DNA from: Chitinimonas sp. BJB300
GTDB lineage: Bacteria > Pseudomonadota > Gammaproteobacteria > Burkholderiales > Chitinimonadaceae
Assembly: GCF_002735695.1 (NCBI RefSeq)
Contig: NZ_PDZH01000018.1
Span: 1 to 48,282, forward strand
Direction of reading: 5' to 3'
DNA length: 48,282 nt
In this document: one piece after another, positions 8,073 through 16,407 of the stretch
How positions within the stretch are numbered: position 1 is the first letter of the stretch
How the letters are laid out: every line of letters begins with the position of its first letter
Program-made: the position numbers and the translations under genes
Notes under the pieces: generated by a model
The model's input: the letters and a program-made list of their open reading frames with translations, nothing else
The model's database searches: none
What the model was told of the DNA's origin: nothing

Positions 8073-9050
8073 ATGTTCAGTCTGGCAGCGTTGCTCGATA
8101 CCGCGTCGAGTTATGCACCCGATCATCACTTGGGCTTATCCAACCATTTGCCGATGGGCTTGATTGCGTTGTGGCGTCTTGGTGCGGGTGAGGAACGGCT
8201 GCAGGCTTGGCTGTATGAAGAATCAGCCCAATTGACGCTGGCTACCCCCGCTACCCGCGTGTTCTCGGCGGAGGACATCGTTGGCCACATGGGGATTCAG
8301 GCGGCTTATCCGGAATACCGGGATTTTTATCTTGCCGCGATCAAAACAGGCGGCTGCGCAGCCGTCTTGTCGCGCTATTTGCCCCTGCTGTTGCCAGGCT
8401 TATCTGCTGGTTCCTTCCATGGATTGATCCGTTTGGCCTATGGCTTGAAGGCGCAGTCAGATTCAGAAATAGCGGCGGCCCTGGCGTATTGGTCCAGTTA
8501 CTACCAGTTTATAGGAACGCCAGATGCACCCGGCAACCTGACGCCGGCAGATTGCCTGAAGACATTGGCGGACAACCCAAACCTCAGCCTGCCTGAAGGG
8601 AAGCGTTTGATTGGTTCGGGCATGGTGATAGCCGCATCTTTGCCTGGGTTTCGCGAGCAGGCCAGCCAGTTGGCGGCGGGTGACGCCGTGTTGGGCCAGA
8701 TTGCCGAACTGGTAGTAGAACTGTATGCAAGCAGCCGTGACTTTACTGTGCTGCATATGCTGACTGGTTGCCATGCCCTGCGTGTGGTATTGCCTTACTG
8801 TGATGACGAAGCAGCTGCATTGCGTCTGTTCTGGCTGGCGGCGTGTGCTGCCTACATCGAAGCAGGCAAACCCGTGCTCGAACCGGTAGCGCTGACTACG
8901 AGCAGTCCCGGCTGGGACGAAATTACCGCCCGGGCTGTATTGAGGCGCGACGTACATCAAATCAAGCTGGTATACAGCTGCCGGCAAGAGTCGCTGCACT
9001 ATGGCAAGGCGCTTTACCAACAAGTGGCGGCGCAGGTACTTGGCTGGTAG
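8073..9050 (+). CDS. Questin-oxidase-like protein (DUF4243 family)
   Basis: A 325-residue soluble protein. The opening NHLPMGLIALWRLGAGEERL and the later RLAYGLKAQSDSEIAAALAYW resemble the questin oxidase-like family, first known from fungal polyketide pathways (Baeyer-Villiger ring opening). In bacteria its members have no settled role. Conserved His residues (NHLPMG; GSFHGLIRLAYG; TVLHMLTGCHALR) are spread through the chain as in the family. The ATG at 8073 has GGAGG ten bases ahead; a TTG at 8040 is less likely. No polyketide genes are nearby, so a different substrate is likely. It sits alone between a family A repeat and glnS. Confidence 0.6.
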   Translation: MFSLAALLDTASSYAPDHHLGLSNHLPMGLIALWRLGAGEERLQAWLYEESAQLTLATPATRVFSAEDIVGHMGIQAAYPEYRDFYLAAIKTGGCAAVLSRYLPLLLPGLSAGSFHGLIRLAYGLKAQSDSEIAAALAYWSSYYQFIGTPDAPGNLTPADCLKTLADNPNLSLPEGKRLIGSGMVIAASLPGFREQASQLAAGDAVLGQIAELVVELYASSRDFTVLHMLTGCHALRVVLPYCDDEAAALRLFWLAACAAYIEAGKPVLEPVALTTSSPGWDEITARAVLRRDVHQIKLVYSCRQESLHYGKALYQQVAAQVLGW

Positions 9051-9115
9051 GGGCAGCGGCGTGCTTATCGGGTAAAATCCCGGTCTTGCACAAATTCAAA
9101 GCCTTGCCTTAAGCC

Positions 9116-10816
9116 ATGACTACCGATACCACTACGCCTGTCGTCTCCAATTTCATTCGCAGCGCCATCGATGCCGATTTGGACAGTGGCAAACACCAAC
9201 GCACCATTACACGCTTCCCGCCCGAGCCCAATGGCTATCTGCATGTGGGCCATGCCAAGTCGATCTGCCTGAACTTCGGCATCAAGGAAGACTACAAAGC
9301 GCGTGGTTTGGCGTCGGAATGCAATTTGCGTTTCGATGACACCAATCCTGAAAGGGAATCGGTAGAGTACGCCCAAAGTATTCAGGACGACGTGCATTGG
9401 CTCGGCTTTGAGTGGGACGGCAATGTACGTTGGGCTTCGGATTATTTCGAGCAGTTGTATTTGTATGCGGAAGAGCTGATCGGCAAGGGGCTGGCCTATG
9501 TGTGCGAGTTGAACGCCGATGACATGCGTGAATACCGTGGGGACTTCGGCAAGCCTGGTAAGAACAGCCCGTTCCGGGATCGTACCGTGGAAGAGAATCT
9601 GGCCTTGTTCCGCGCCATGCGTGCAGGCGAATTCGAAGATGGCAGCCGCACCCTGCGCCTGAAAATCGATATGGCGTCGCCCAACCTGAACATGCGCGAC
9701 CCGGTTATCTACCGCATCCGCCGCGTGCACCACATCCGTACGGGCGATGCATGGTGCATCTATCCGATGTACGACTACACCCACTGTATTTCGGATGCGT
9801 TGGAAGGCATTACCCATTCGCTGTGTACGCTGGAGTTTGCCGATCATCGCCCGCTGTATGATTGGGTGCTGGACAATATTTCCATCGGCTGCCACCCGCA
9901 GCAAATTGAATTCTCACGTCTTGAATTGCTGTACGCGCTGACTTCCAAGCGCAAGCTCAACCAGTTGGTTACTGACGGCAAGGTGAGCGGGTGGGATGAC
10001 CCACGCATGCCTACCGTCAGCGGTATGCGCCGGCGTGGTTACAGCCCGGCCGGTATCCGCTTGTTTGCCGAGCGTTGTGGTGTGTCCAAAAGTGAAAACG
10101 TCATCGACTACAGCGTGCTGGAAGGCGCAGTGCGCGAGACGTTAGAAGCCGAGGTACCGCGCGTGATGGCGGTGCTGGACCCGATCAAGGTAACGCTGAG
10201 CAATTTCGAAGCCGGTGTGACGAGTAGCCGCAGTGCGCCTTTCCACCCGCATCACCCGGAGTTTGGTGAGCGTGACGTACCCATCGCCGCCACGATCTAT
10301 CTCGACCGTGAAGACTTCGCCGAAGTGCCACCTCCGGGTTGGCAGCGCCTGACACCCGGTGGTGAGGTGCGCCTGCGTTATTCGTATGTGATGAAGTGTG
10401 ACGAAGTCATTAAGGACGCCACGGGCAAGGTGGTTGAACTGAAATGCTCACTCGACCCGGCCACACTTGGGCAGAACCCGGTTGGCCGCAAGGTGAAAGG
10501 CGTCATCCATTGGGTGAGCGCCGAGCATTCGGTGCAGGCTGAAGTCCGCTTGTACGAACGCCTCTTCACCGTGGAGCGCCCCGATGCTGTGCGGGGTGAG
10601 GATGGCCAATACATCGATTTCGTCCAATTCCTCAACCCGGAATCCTTCAAGACCGTCATGGGTTATGTGGAGGCCGCGGTAACCGGCGCAGCGCCTGAAA
10701 CCCGTTACCAATTCGAACGGCTGGGTTATTTTGTAACCGATCGCAAAGACCACGTTCCCGGCAGCAAGCTGGTGTTCAACCGTACGGTTGGCTTGAAGGA
10801 TAGCTGGGTTAAATAG
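9116..10816 (+). CDS. glnS: Glutamine--tRNA ligase
   Basis: A class I aminoacyl-tRNA synthetase of 566 residues that charges tRNA-Gln in the cytoplasm. The HIGH-type motif is in [15 protein letters not shown] near residues 35-49, and the KMSKS-type motif is LTSKRKL near 278. The C-terminal beta-barrel anticodon-binding region is present through residue 566. The length and motifs match E. coli GlnS (about 554 residues). Having GlnS means direct glutaminylation. The ATG at 9116 follows a short intergenic stretch containing GGTAAAATCC, a possible -10. A family A repeat follows 20 bases after the stop. Confidence 0.97.
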   Translation: MTTDTTTPVVSNFIRSAIDADLDSGKHQRTITRFPPEPNGYLHVGHAKSICLNFGIKEDYKARGLASECNLRFDDTNPERESVEYAQSIQDDVHWLGFEWDGNVRWASDYFEQLYLYAEELIGKGLAYVCELNADDMREYRGDFGKPGKNSPFRDRTVEENLALFRAMRAGEFEDGSRTLRLKIDMASPNLNMRDPVIYRIRRVHHIRTGDAWCIYPMYDYTHCISDALEGITHSLCTLEFADHRPLYDWVLDNISIGCHPQQIEFSRLELLYALTSKRKLNQLVTDGKVSGWDDPRMPTVSGMRRRGYSPAGIRLFAERCGVSKSENVIDYSVLEGAVRETLEAEVPRVMAVLDPIKVTLSNFEAGVTSSRSAPFHPHHPEFGERDVPIAATIYLDREDFAEVPPPGWQRLTPGGEVRLRYSYVMKCDEVIKDATGKVVELKCSLDPATLGQNPVGRKVKGVIHWVSAEHSVQAEVRLYERLFTVERPDAVRGEDGQYIDFVQFLNPESFKTVMGYVEAAVTGAAPETRYQFERLGYFVTDRKDHVPGSKLVFNRTVGLKDSWVK

Positions 10817-10833
10817 TCTAGCTATGTGACCTT

Positions 10834-10979
10834 TTAGAACCTGTCTAAAGTCTGCTGTGCGTCGGCAATATGGCGTTGAAAACATCCTCGGAATGCTCAT
10901 TTACCACTTGTAAACTCCGCTTCCTCAGCTGTTTTCGCCTTATCTTGCCCTTGCTCGCGAGACTTTAGACAGGTTCTTA
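10834..10979. repeat. Foldback repeat, family A copy 2 (A2)
   Basis: The element is 10837-10976 (140 bp), flanked by TTA/TTA. Its ends are perfect inverted copies of GAACCTGTCTAAAGTC. The two halves are imperfect inverted copies of each other that meet at TTTACcacttGTAAA near 10900-10914, so a strand can fold into one long hairpin. Confidence 0.92.
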
Positions 10980-10982
10980 GGA

Positions 10983-11008
10983 CCTCTTCACGACAGATCG
11001 TGAAGAGG
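10983..11008. terminator. Hairpin between glnS and the AraC-type gene
   Basis: CCTCTTCACGA (10983-10993) and TCGTGAAGAGG (10998-11008) form an 11-pair stem with loop CAGA. Only a short CTTT follows on the plus strand. It lies between two convergent genes and probably helps end one or both transcripts. Confidence 0.6.
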
Positions 11009-11010
11009 CT

Positions 11011-11766
11011 TTACTGCGTACCACGTATCCACTGTCGGTAATCGCGGGGCGTAAACCCCGTCAGCTGCCGGAATTGCTTCGACAGCGCACTCTGGTCACA
11101 AAACCCACAACCCAGCGCAATCTCTGAAATAGCGGTGTCAGTTTCGGCCAGGGCACGGGCTGCGGCGTCGATGCGCGTCTTGGTCAGGAATTGCCCGGCT
11201 GATAGCTGGAAGATTTTCTTCATGCGTCGTTCAAACTGGGCGGTGCAAATGCCGGCAAGGTCGGCCAGTGCTTCTATACGCAGTGGTTCCGCATACCGTG
11301 CCAACATCCGGTCGACGGCTTCAGCCATGCGGGCATCCACAATACCGGCGCGGCTGGGTTCGAGCAGGTCGCGTGATAAGCACGCCAAGCCGATCAGCTG
11401 GCCTGCCTTATCCAGTAGTGGTGTTTTGTTGCTGAGGCACCACCCCGGTTTACGGTTGTTGAACAGGGTCAGGTCGAGCTTATCGAGCACAGGTTGGCCA
11501 GTGCGAAACAGCTGCTCGTCTTGCTCGGTGTAACGGTCGGCCATATGGCGCGGCCATAGTTCGTGCGCCGTGCGGCCAACGGCTTCACGCTTGTGGTCGA
11601 GCCCGCAACGGTCGGCACAGGCTTCACTGATGCAAACATACCGGCCTGCACGGTCCTTGATAGAAAACACCATATCAGGCATGTGATCGAATAATGCCTC
11701 GACAAACAAAGGCTGGGCCAGGCGGGCGACAAAATCGCTACGCCAGGATTTCAGGCTTGTCTCCAT
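11011..11766 (-). CDS. PAS-domain AraC-family regulator, likely controlling the hydroxyproline operon
   Basis: A 251-residue protein if translated from the ATG at 11766 (METSLKSW); an upstream ATG at 11847 would add 27 residues. The purine-rich GGAAAGAAG just ahead supports 11766. The N-terminal part (about 20-130) is a PAS domain: FDHMPDMVFSIKDRAGRYV, then GRTAHELWP, then a final strand before LSRDL. The C-terminal 100 residues are the two helix-turn-helix motifs of AraC/XylS proteins, ending RQLTGFTPRDYRQW. The gene is divergent from the hydroxyproline operon with 125 bases between start codons. Hydroxyproline operons of pseudomonads also have an AraC-type regulator, so a role as activator is likely. 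The inducer cannot be read from the sequence. Confidence 0.85.
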   Translation of the reverse strand: METSLKSWRSDFVARLAQPLFVEALFDHMPDMVFSIKDRAGRYVCISEACADRCGLDHKREAVGRTAHELWPRHMADRYTEQDEQLFRTGQPVLDKLDLTLFNNRKPGWCLSNKTPLLDKAGQLIGLACLSRDLLEPSRAGIVDARMAEAVDRMLARYAEPLRIEALADLAGICTAQFERRMKKIFQLSAGQFLTKTRIDAAARALAETDTAISEIALGCGFCDQSALSKQFRQLTGFTPRDYRQWIRGTQ

Positions 11767-11891
11767 CCGCTTCTTTCCATATTTGTCCAAACGAGGCGTT
11801 TTAATGCGCGGATCGTACAAGATTACGACGACGCGTAAATCTAGCATGAGTGCATTCTCAATCTGGCTTTTGAAGCCGCGGGATTGCCGCC
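11767..11891. promoter_or_regulatory. Divergent promoter region between the AraC-type regulator and the hydroxyproline operon
   Basis: 125 bases separate the two start codons. They must hold the promoter of the operon and probably the operators for the PAS-AraC protein. I could not fix -35/-10 boxes or a repeat pair with confidence. Confidence 0.4.
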
Positions 11892-12833
11892 ATGTCTGCT
11901 TTTCAACGTATTGCTGTGGTCGATTCGCACACCGGGGGAGAGCCCACCCGTGTGGTCGTCAGCGGTGGGCCGGATCTGGGGCAAGGTAGCCTTGCTGAAC
12001 GTCGCCGGCATTTTGAACACGATTTCGATGCCTATCGCTCAGCCATTGTGAATGAACCGCGTGGGGCAGACCCGGTGGTCGGAGCATTGCTGTGTGAACC
12101 TGCTGAGCCTGATTGCGCCGCTGGTGTGATCTTCTTCAACAATGTCGGCACGCTGGGCATGTGCGGCCATGGCACGATGGGCTTGATGGTTACGTTGGCG
12201 CATCTGGGTCATATCCGCGTCGGCACCCACCGTATCGATACGCCTGTTGGGGTAGTCGAAGCGACCTTGCTGGACGCTAACCGGGTTGCGCTGCGCAATG
12301 TCCCAAGTTACCGATTGGCCGCCAATGTAGCGGTGGAGGTGCCCGGTTTCGGCCGAATGCATGGCGATATTGCCTGGGGAGGAAACTGGTTTTTTCTGGT
12401 AGCCGACCATGGTCTACGTGTCGCCAAGGACAATCTGGCCCAATTGGGCGATTGCAGCGCCCGTATTCGCGCGGCCTTACGTGCCCAGCGGCTTACCGGT
12501 GTCGATGGGGCGGAGATTGATCATATCGAACTGTTTGGCCCGAGTGAGTTGGCCGATTCGCGCAGCTATGTGCTTTGCCCCGGCCTTGCGTACGATCGTT
12601 CACCCTGCGGTACGGGTACCAGCGCAAAGCTGGCGTGCCTGGCTGCGGACGGTAAGCTGGCGCCGGGCCAGCCATGGCGGCAGGAAAGCGTCATCGGCAG
12701 CATTTTTGAGGGCAGTTACAACCTTGATGGCGGTCCGTGTGTGCCCTTGTTGACAGGGTCGGCCTACATCACCGCCGAGTCCACGCTGTTGATCGACCCG
12801 GCTGATCCGTTTGCCTGGGGCATTCGGTTGTGA
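11892..12833 (+). CDS. lhpA: 4-hydroxyproline 2-epimerase
   Basis: A 313-residue proline-racemase-family enzyme that interconverts trans-4-hydroxy-L-proline and cis-4-hydroxy-D-proline, the first step of bacterial hydroxyproline breakdown. Both catalytic cysteines are present: in MCGHGTMG near residue 90 and in [10 protein letters not shown] near 236. Their presence argues against the dehydratase branch, which has Thr at the first position. The N-terminal [12 protein letters not shown] is characteristic. Gene context separates it from proline racemase proper: the dehydrogenase, deaminase and semialdehyde dehydrogenase of the same pathway follow directly. Its stop overlaps the next start by four bases (GTGA). 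Confidence 0.93.
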   Translation: MSAFQRIAVVDSHTGGEPTRVVVSGGPDLGQGSLAERRRHFEHDFDAYRSAIVNEPRGADPVVGALLCEPAEPDCAAGVIFFNNVGTLGMCGHGTMGLMVTLAHLGHIRVGTHRIDTPVGVVEATLLDANRVALRNVPSYRLAANVAVEVPGFGRMHGDIAWGGNWFFLVADHGLRVAKDNLAQLGDCSARIRAALRAQRLTGVDGAEIDHIELFGPSELADSRSYVLCPGLAYDRSPCGTGTSAKLACLAADGKLAPGQPWRQESVIGSIFEGSYNLDGGPCVPLLTGSAYITAESTLLIDPADPFAWGIRL

Positions 12834-13984
12834 CGGTGGATGTATTGATTATCGGTGCCGGTATTATCGGCAGCGCCGTGGCCGAGGCTTGCGCGCGACG
12901 GGGTCTATGCGTGCAGGTATTGGAGGCAGGCATCCCTGCGGCAGGTACGACGGCGGCGGGGATGGGGCACTTGGTGGTGTTGGATGACAACCCGGCTGAG
13001 CTGGCGCTGAGCCGTGATGGTCTCGCGCGCTGGCAGGCGCGGCAGCATGCTTTGCCCAGCCAGGCGGAATACCGTGCTTGCGGCACCTTATGGTTGGCGC
13101 GTGACGATGAAGAAATGGCCGAAGCTGAGCGCAAGCAGATCTTGCTACGTCAACATGGTCTTGATAGCCAGTTACTGACTGCGGATGAGCTGCGGCGCTG
13201 TGAGCCTGCATTGGTCAATGGGTTGGCTGGTGCATTGAGGCGGCCTGACGAAGCGGTACTTTACCCGCCGGTGGCAAGTCGCTGGCTGCTAAGCCAAGCC
13301 GAAGCGCTAGGGGCTGTCCTGTTACGCAATGCCGAAGTCAACTGCGTTAATGATGAAGGCGAAGTCTCGCTCAGCGATGGTCGCACGTTGCGCGCCGCCA
13401 ACATCATCGTGGCGGCAGGCAATCAGTCGACCCGTCTTGTGCCCGGGCTGCCGCTGAAACCACGCAAGGGTCAGCTGTTGATTACCGAACGTTACCCGGC
13501 CACCGTGCACCACCAGCTTGTGGAGTTGGGCTATATCCGGTCTGCCCACACCAACGATGGCGATTCGGTGGCATTCAATGTGCAACCGCGGGCTACTGGC
13601 CAATTGCTGATCGGCTCTTCGCGCCAATACAACGACCTCGACTCCGGCCTGAATTGGCCTTTGCTACAACGCATGCTGGCGCGTGCCTGTGAATATCTGC
13701 CCGGTCTGCTTGCATTGCAGGCGTTGCGAAGTTGGACGGGCTTTCGGCCTGCTACACCCGATAAATTGCCATTGCTGGGTCGTGTACCGGGCTGCCAACG
13801 GCTTTGGCTGGCGACAGGTCATGAGGGTTTGGGGATCACAACGGCCCTGGCCAGTGGAGAACTGTTGGCCGACCTGCTTTGCAATACACGGCCCAGCCTC
13901 GACCCTCACCCATATGACCCGGCCCGCTTTGATACATGGACAGCGGCGACGCCCATACAAGCCGTGGAGGCTGCCACATGCTGA
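12830..13984 (+). CDS. D-hydroxyproline dehydrogenase, FAD subunit (DadA/DAO-like)
   Basis: A 384-residue FAD-dependent amine oxidoreductase. The dinucleotide-binding motif [17 protein letters not shown] is at residues 7-23, and the C-terminal [15 protein letters not shown] is the FAD-contacting end of DAO-fold enzymes. With the next two genes it forms the heteromeric D-hydroxyproline dehydrogenase described in Pseudomonas aeruginosa (three different subunits), in contrast to the single-subunit P. putida enzyme. The product of the reaction is delta1-pyrroline-4-hydroxy-2-carboxylate. It starts with GTG at 12830, overlapping the epimerase stop by four bases, and overlaps the ferredoxin-like gene by seven, so translation is probably coupled. 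Confidence 0.9.
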   Translation: MTVDVLIIGAGIIGSAVAEACARRGLCVQVLEAGIPAAGTTAAGMGHLVVLDDNPAELALSRDGLARWQARQHALPSQAEYRACGTLWLARDDEEMAEAERKQILLRQHGLDSQLLTADELRRCEPALVNGLAGALRRPDEAVLYPPVASRWLLSQAEALGAVLLRNAEVNCVNDEGEVSLSDGRTLRAANIIVAAGNQSTRLVPGLPLKPRKGQLLITERYPATVHHQLVELGYIRSAHTNDGDSVAFNVQPRATGQLLIGSSRQYNDLDSGLNWPLLQRMLARACEYLPGLLALQALRSWTGFRPATPDKLPLLGRVPGCQRLWLATGHEGLGITTALASGELLADLLCNTRPSLDPHPYDPARFDTWTAATPIQAVEAATC

Positions 13985-14211
13985 TTCGAATTGAACTCGA
14001 TGGAACAGTCCGGCAGGTACCTTCGGGCATCAGCCTCGCTGCGGTACTGGCTGGGCTGCCGGGACGGCGCTCTGCGAGTGGCGAGCCCCGCGCAGCGTTA
14101 TGTGGCATGGGTGTGTGCTTTGAATGCAGAGTGACGGTGGATGGGCAGCCGCACCAGCGTGCTTGCCAGCTACCAGTACGTGAAGGGATGGTGGTGCAGC
14201 GTGATGTCTGA
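13978..14211 (+). CDS. D-hydroxyproline dehydrogenase, small [2Fe-2S] subunit
   Basis: A 77-residue (2Fe-2S)-binding protein. Cysteines in CGMGVCFEC (about residues 42-50) plus a later Cys in HQRACQLPV give the C-x4-C-x2-C...C pattern of plant-type ferredoxin clusters. The ATG at 13978 is preceded by GTGGAGG and gives the short family N-terminus; a longer frame from 13936 is not needed. It lies between the two flavoprotein subunit genes and overlaps both (7 and 8 bases). It presumably carries electrons between flavins within the complex. Confidence 0.9.
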   Translation: MLIRIELDGTVRQVPSGISLAAVLAGLPGRRSASGEPRAALCGMGVCFECRVTVDGQPHQRACQLPVREGMVVQRDV

Positions 14212-15517
14212 CCTGCATACCGAAATCGCCATTGTTGGCGCAGGCCCTGCCGGGTTGGCCGCAGCATTGGCAGTCTGCGAACACGGCAGGGCTGCATGCC
14301 TGATCGACGATAACCCTAAGCCCGGTGGACAGATTTGGCGGGCCGGCCTAACCGCAGGCTCCCGATCGGCGACCAACCGTGAGGCTTGGCTGACGAACCC
14401 CGCCATACCCGCAGAACTCACGGCACGATTGGCACGTGTCGAGGGCCTACGGGTATTGCCGGCAGCACGCGTGGTAGCAACCCAAAATGCGGGCAGCCTT
14501 TTGCTGGAAGACGCGAGCCAAGCGCGTTATCTGCACTACCAAAAGCTGATTGTTGCCAGCGGCGCACGCGAATTACTGCTGCCTTTCCCTGGCTGGACCT
14601 TGCCGGGCGTAACTGGGGCTGGGGGCCTGCAGGCGTTGGTGAAGCAAGGGCTGGATGTAAGCGGTAAACGCATTGTGTTGGCGGGGAGCGGCCCCTTATT
14701 GCTGGCTAGCGCTGCCACGCTTAGGGCCGCGGGTGCTCAGGTATTGCTGATTGCGGAACAAGCTGCTTCACGCCAGCTTGCCGGCTTTGTCTGGTCACTG
14801 CGCCATTGGCCTGCCAAGTTGGCACAGGCGGCCCGTTTACGCTGGGCTTTGCGTGGGGTGCCATATCGCGCCGGCAGCCATGTGCTGGCGGCATTGGGGA
14901 AAGAACGGCTTCAGTCGGTTCGTCTGCAACAAGGCCAGCATGTTCGTGAACTGGCTTGCGATTGGCTGGGCGTGGGGTTTGGCTTGGTGCCGAACACCGA
15001 GCTGTTGCAAGCCTTGGGTTGTGCGTTGCAGGACGGCTCCGCCAAGGTTGATGCCTTGCTGCAATGCTCGCAGCCCAATGTGTTTGCCGTGGGCGAAGCC
15101 TGCGGTATTGGCGGTGTGGACAAAGCCCTGCTGGAAGGTCGTATGGCAGGTTTGGCAGCGGCGGGCCAAGTCGAGGCTGCGCAGGCGTTGATCCCAGCAC
15201 GCGCGCATCAGTTACGTTTTGCTGCCCAATTGGCCCACCACTTTTCACTTGACCCTGCTATTCGCCAACTGGCTGATGCCCAAACGCTGGTATGCCGTTG
15301 CGAAGACGTACGCCACGGTGATTTGCTGGCCTATAACAACTGGCGTGAAGCCAAGCTGCAAACGCGCTGCGGCATGGGTGCGTGCCAGGGGCGTATTTGT
15401 GGCGCTGCCTGTGCAACCCTTTATGGCTGGCCGGTTACCGGCAGCCGACCGCCTATTCAACCCACCCGGCTGGGCAGCTTGCTGCAGCTGGAAACTACCG
15501 AGGCCCCTTCGTCATGA
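14204..15517 (+). CDS. D-hydroxyproline dehydrogenase, large FAD/NAD(P)-fold subunit with BFD-like [2Fe-2S] domain
   Basis: A 437-residue pyridine-nucleotide-disulphide-type flavoprotein. The first dinucleotide motif, GAGPAGLAAALAV, is at residues 11-23, and a second Rossmann motif, LAGSGPLLLASAA, is near 160. The C-terminal ~70 residues form a bacterioferredoxin-associated-ferredoxin-like domain with CRCEDV and CGMGACQGRICG, four cysteines suited to a [2Fe-2S] cluster. This architecture is found in the large subunits of heteromeric opine/hydroxyproline dehydrogenases. ATG 14204 was chosen because it overlaps the preceding gene by eight bases, gives MSDLHTEIAIVGAGP and avoids an unrelated N-terminal extension. 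Confidence 0.9.
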   Translation: MSDLHTEIAIVGAGPAGLAAALAVCEHGRAACLIDDNPKPGGQIWRAGLTAGSRSATNREAWLTNPAIPAELTARLARVEGLRVLPAARVVATQNAGSLLLEDASQARYLHYQKLIVASGARELLLPFPGWTLPGVTGAGGLQALVKQGLDVSGKRIVLAGSGPLLLASAATLRAAGAQVLLIAEQAASRQLAGFVWSLRHWPAKLAQAARLRWALRGVPYRAGSHVLAALGKERLQSVRLQQGQHVRELACDWLGVGFGLVPNTELLQALGCALQDGSAKVDALLQCSQPNVFAVGEACGIGGVDKALLEGRMAGLAAAGQVEAAQALIPARAHQLRFAAQLAHHFSLDPAIRQLADAQTLVCRCEDVRHGDLLAYNNWREAKLQTRCGMGACQGRICGAACATLYGWPVTGSRPPIQPTRLGSLLQLETTEAPSS

Positions 15518-16407
15518 CTGTGAATTTCCAGGGCGTCATGCCCGCTATCACCACGCCGTTCAAACCCGACCTGAATGTTGACCACGAGGCGCTGAATCGT
15601 AATGTGCAGTGGCTGGCGGGTGCGGGTTGTACCGGGATTGTGCCTTGCGGTTCGCTGGGGGAGGGGGCCACGCTGAGCCTGGAAGAAAAGCTGGCCGTGA
15701 TCGAGACCGTGGCCATGGCGGTGGATTTACCCGTGATACCTGGGATTGCGGCTTTGTCCACCGCCGAGGCCGTCAAGTTGGCCAAGGGGGCAGAGGCACG
15801 TGGGGCACGGGCTTTGATGGTGCTGCCACCCTATGTCTATTCCAGCGACTGGCGTGAAATGAAGGCCCATATGGCGGCGGTGCTGAAGGCCACCCGGTTG
15901 CCCTGCATCATCTACAACAACCCTGTGGCTTATAAGACTGACTTCAAGCCCGAGCAGATTCTGGAATTGGCGAACGAATTCGAGAATGTGCAGGCCGTAA
16001 AGGAGTCGTCTACCGATGTCCGCCGGATAACCGCCATCAAAGCGTTGGCGGGGAATCGCCTCAAGCTGGGCGTGGGGGTGGATGATGTGCTGGTTGAGGG
16101 CGTTGCTGCCGGGGCAGAGTTCTGGATTGCCGGCTTGGTGGATGCGCTGCCTCAGGAGTCGGTACGGTTGTTTGAATTGGCCCGTGATGGCCGCCATGCT
16201 GAGGCCGCTGCCTTGTATGCGTGGTTCCTGCCTTTGTTGCGGCTCGATACCGTGCCCAAGTTTGTCCAGCTGATCAAGCTGGTGCAGGAAAAACTCGATG
16301 TGGGTCATCGTAGGGTCCGCCCCCCCCGGTTGGAGTTGGTTGGGGCTGAGCTGGCCGAGGCGGAAGCCGTCATCGCCCATGCACTCGCCACACGGCCCGC
16401 GCTATGA
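15514..16407 (+). CDS. lhpC: Delta1-pyrroline-4-hydroxy-2-carboxylate deaminase (DHDPS/NAL family)
   Basis: A 297-residue (beta/alpha)8-barrel enzyme of the dihydrodipicolinate synthase/N-acetylneuraminate lyase family. The Schiff-base Lys is in VQAVKESSTD near residue 165, and the active-site loop GSLGEGATL near 48 replaces the usual GTTGE. In this operon it should convert the pyrroline product of the dehydrogenase to 2-oxoglutarate semialdehyde with release of ammonia. The ATG at 15514 overlaps the preceding TGA (ATGA). A frame 44 codons longer exists but runs inside the previous gene. The assignment rests on the family plus a complete pathway on either side. Confidence 0.9.
   Translation: MTVNFQGVMPAITTPFKPDLNVDHEALNRNVQWLAGAGCTGIVPCGSLGEGATLSLEEKLAVIETVAMAVDLPVIPGIAALSTAEAVKLAKGAEARGARALMVLPPYVYSSDWREMKAHMAAVLKATRLPCIIYNNPVAYKTDFKPEQILELANEFENVQAVKESSTDVRRITAIKALAGNRLKLGVGVDDVLVEGVAAGAEFWIAGLVDALPQESVRLFELARDGRHAEAAALYAWFLPLLRLDTVPKFVQLIKLVQEKLDVGHRRVRPPRLELVGAELAEAEAVIAHALATRPAL

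Noticed and set aside
10836-10977. Open frames inside the family A repeats, giving similar peptides such as MSIPR.FSTPYCRR
   Set aside because: The same peptide recurs only because the DNA repeat recurs. It is interrupted in several copies and lacks start signals.
14536-15248. Long open frames opposite the hydroxyproline dehydrogenase genes
   Set aside because: They are complementary-strand shadows of GC-rich coding sequence, with no family match and no ribosome binding sites.
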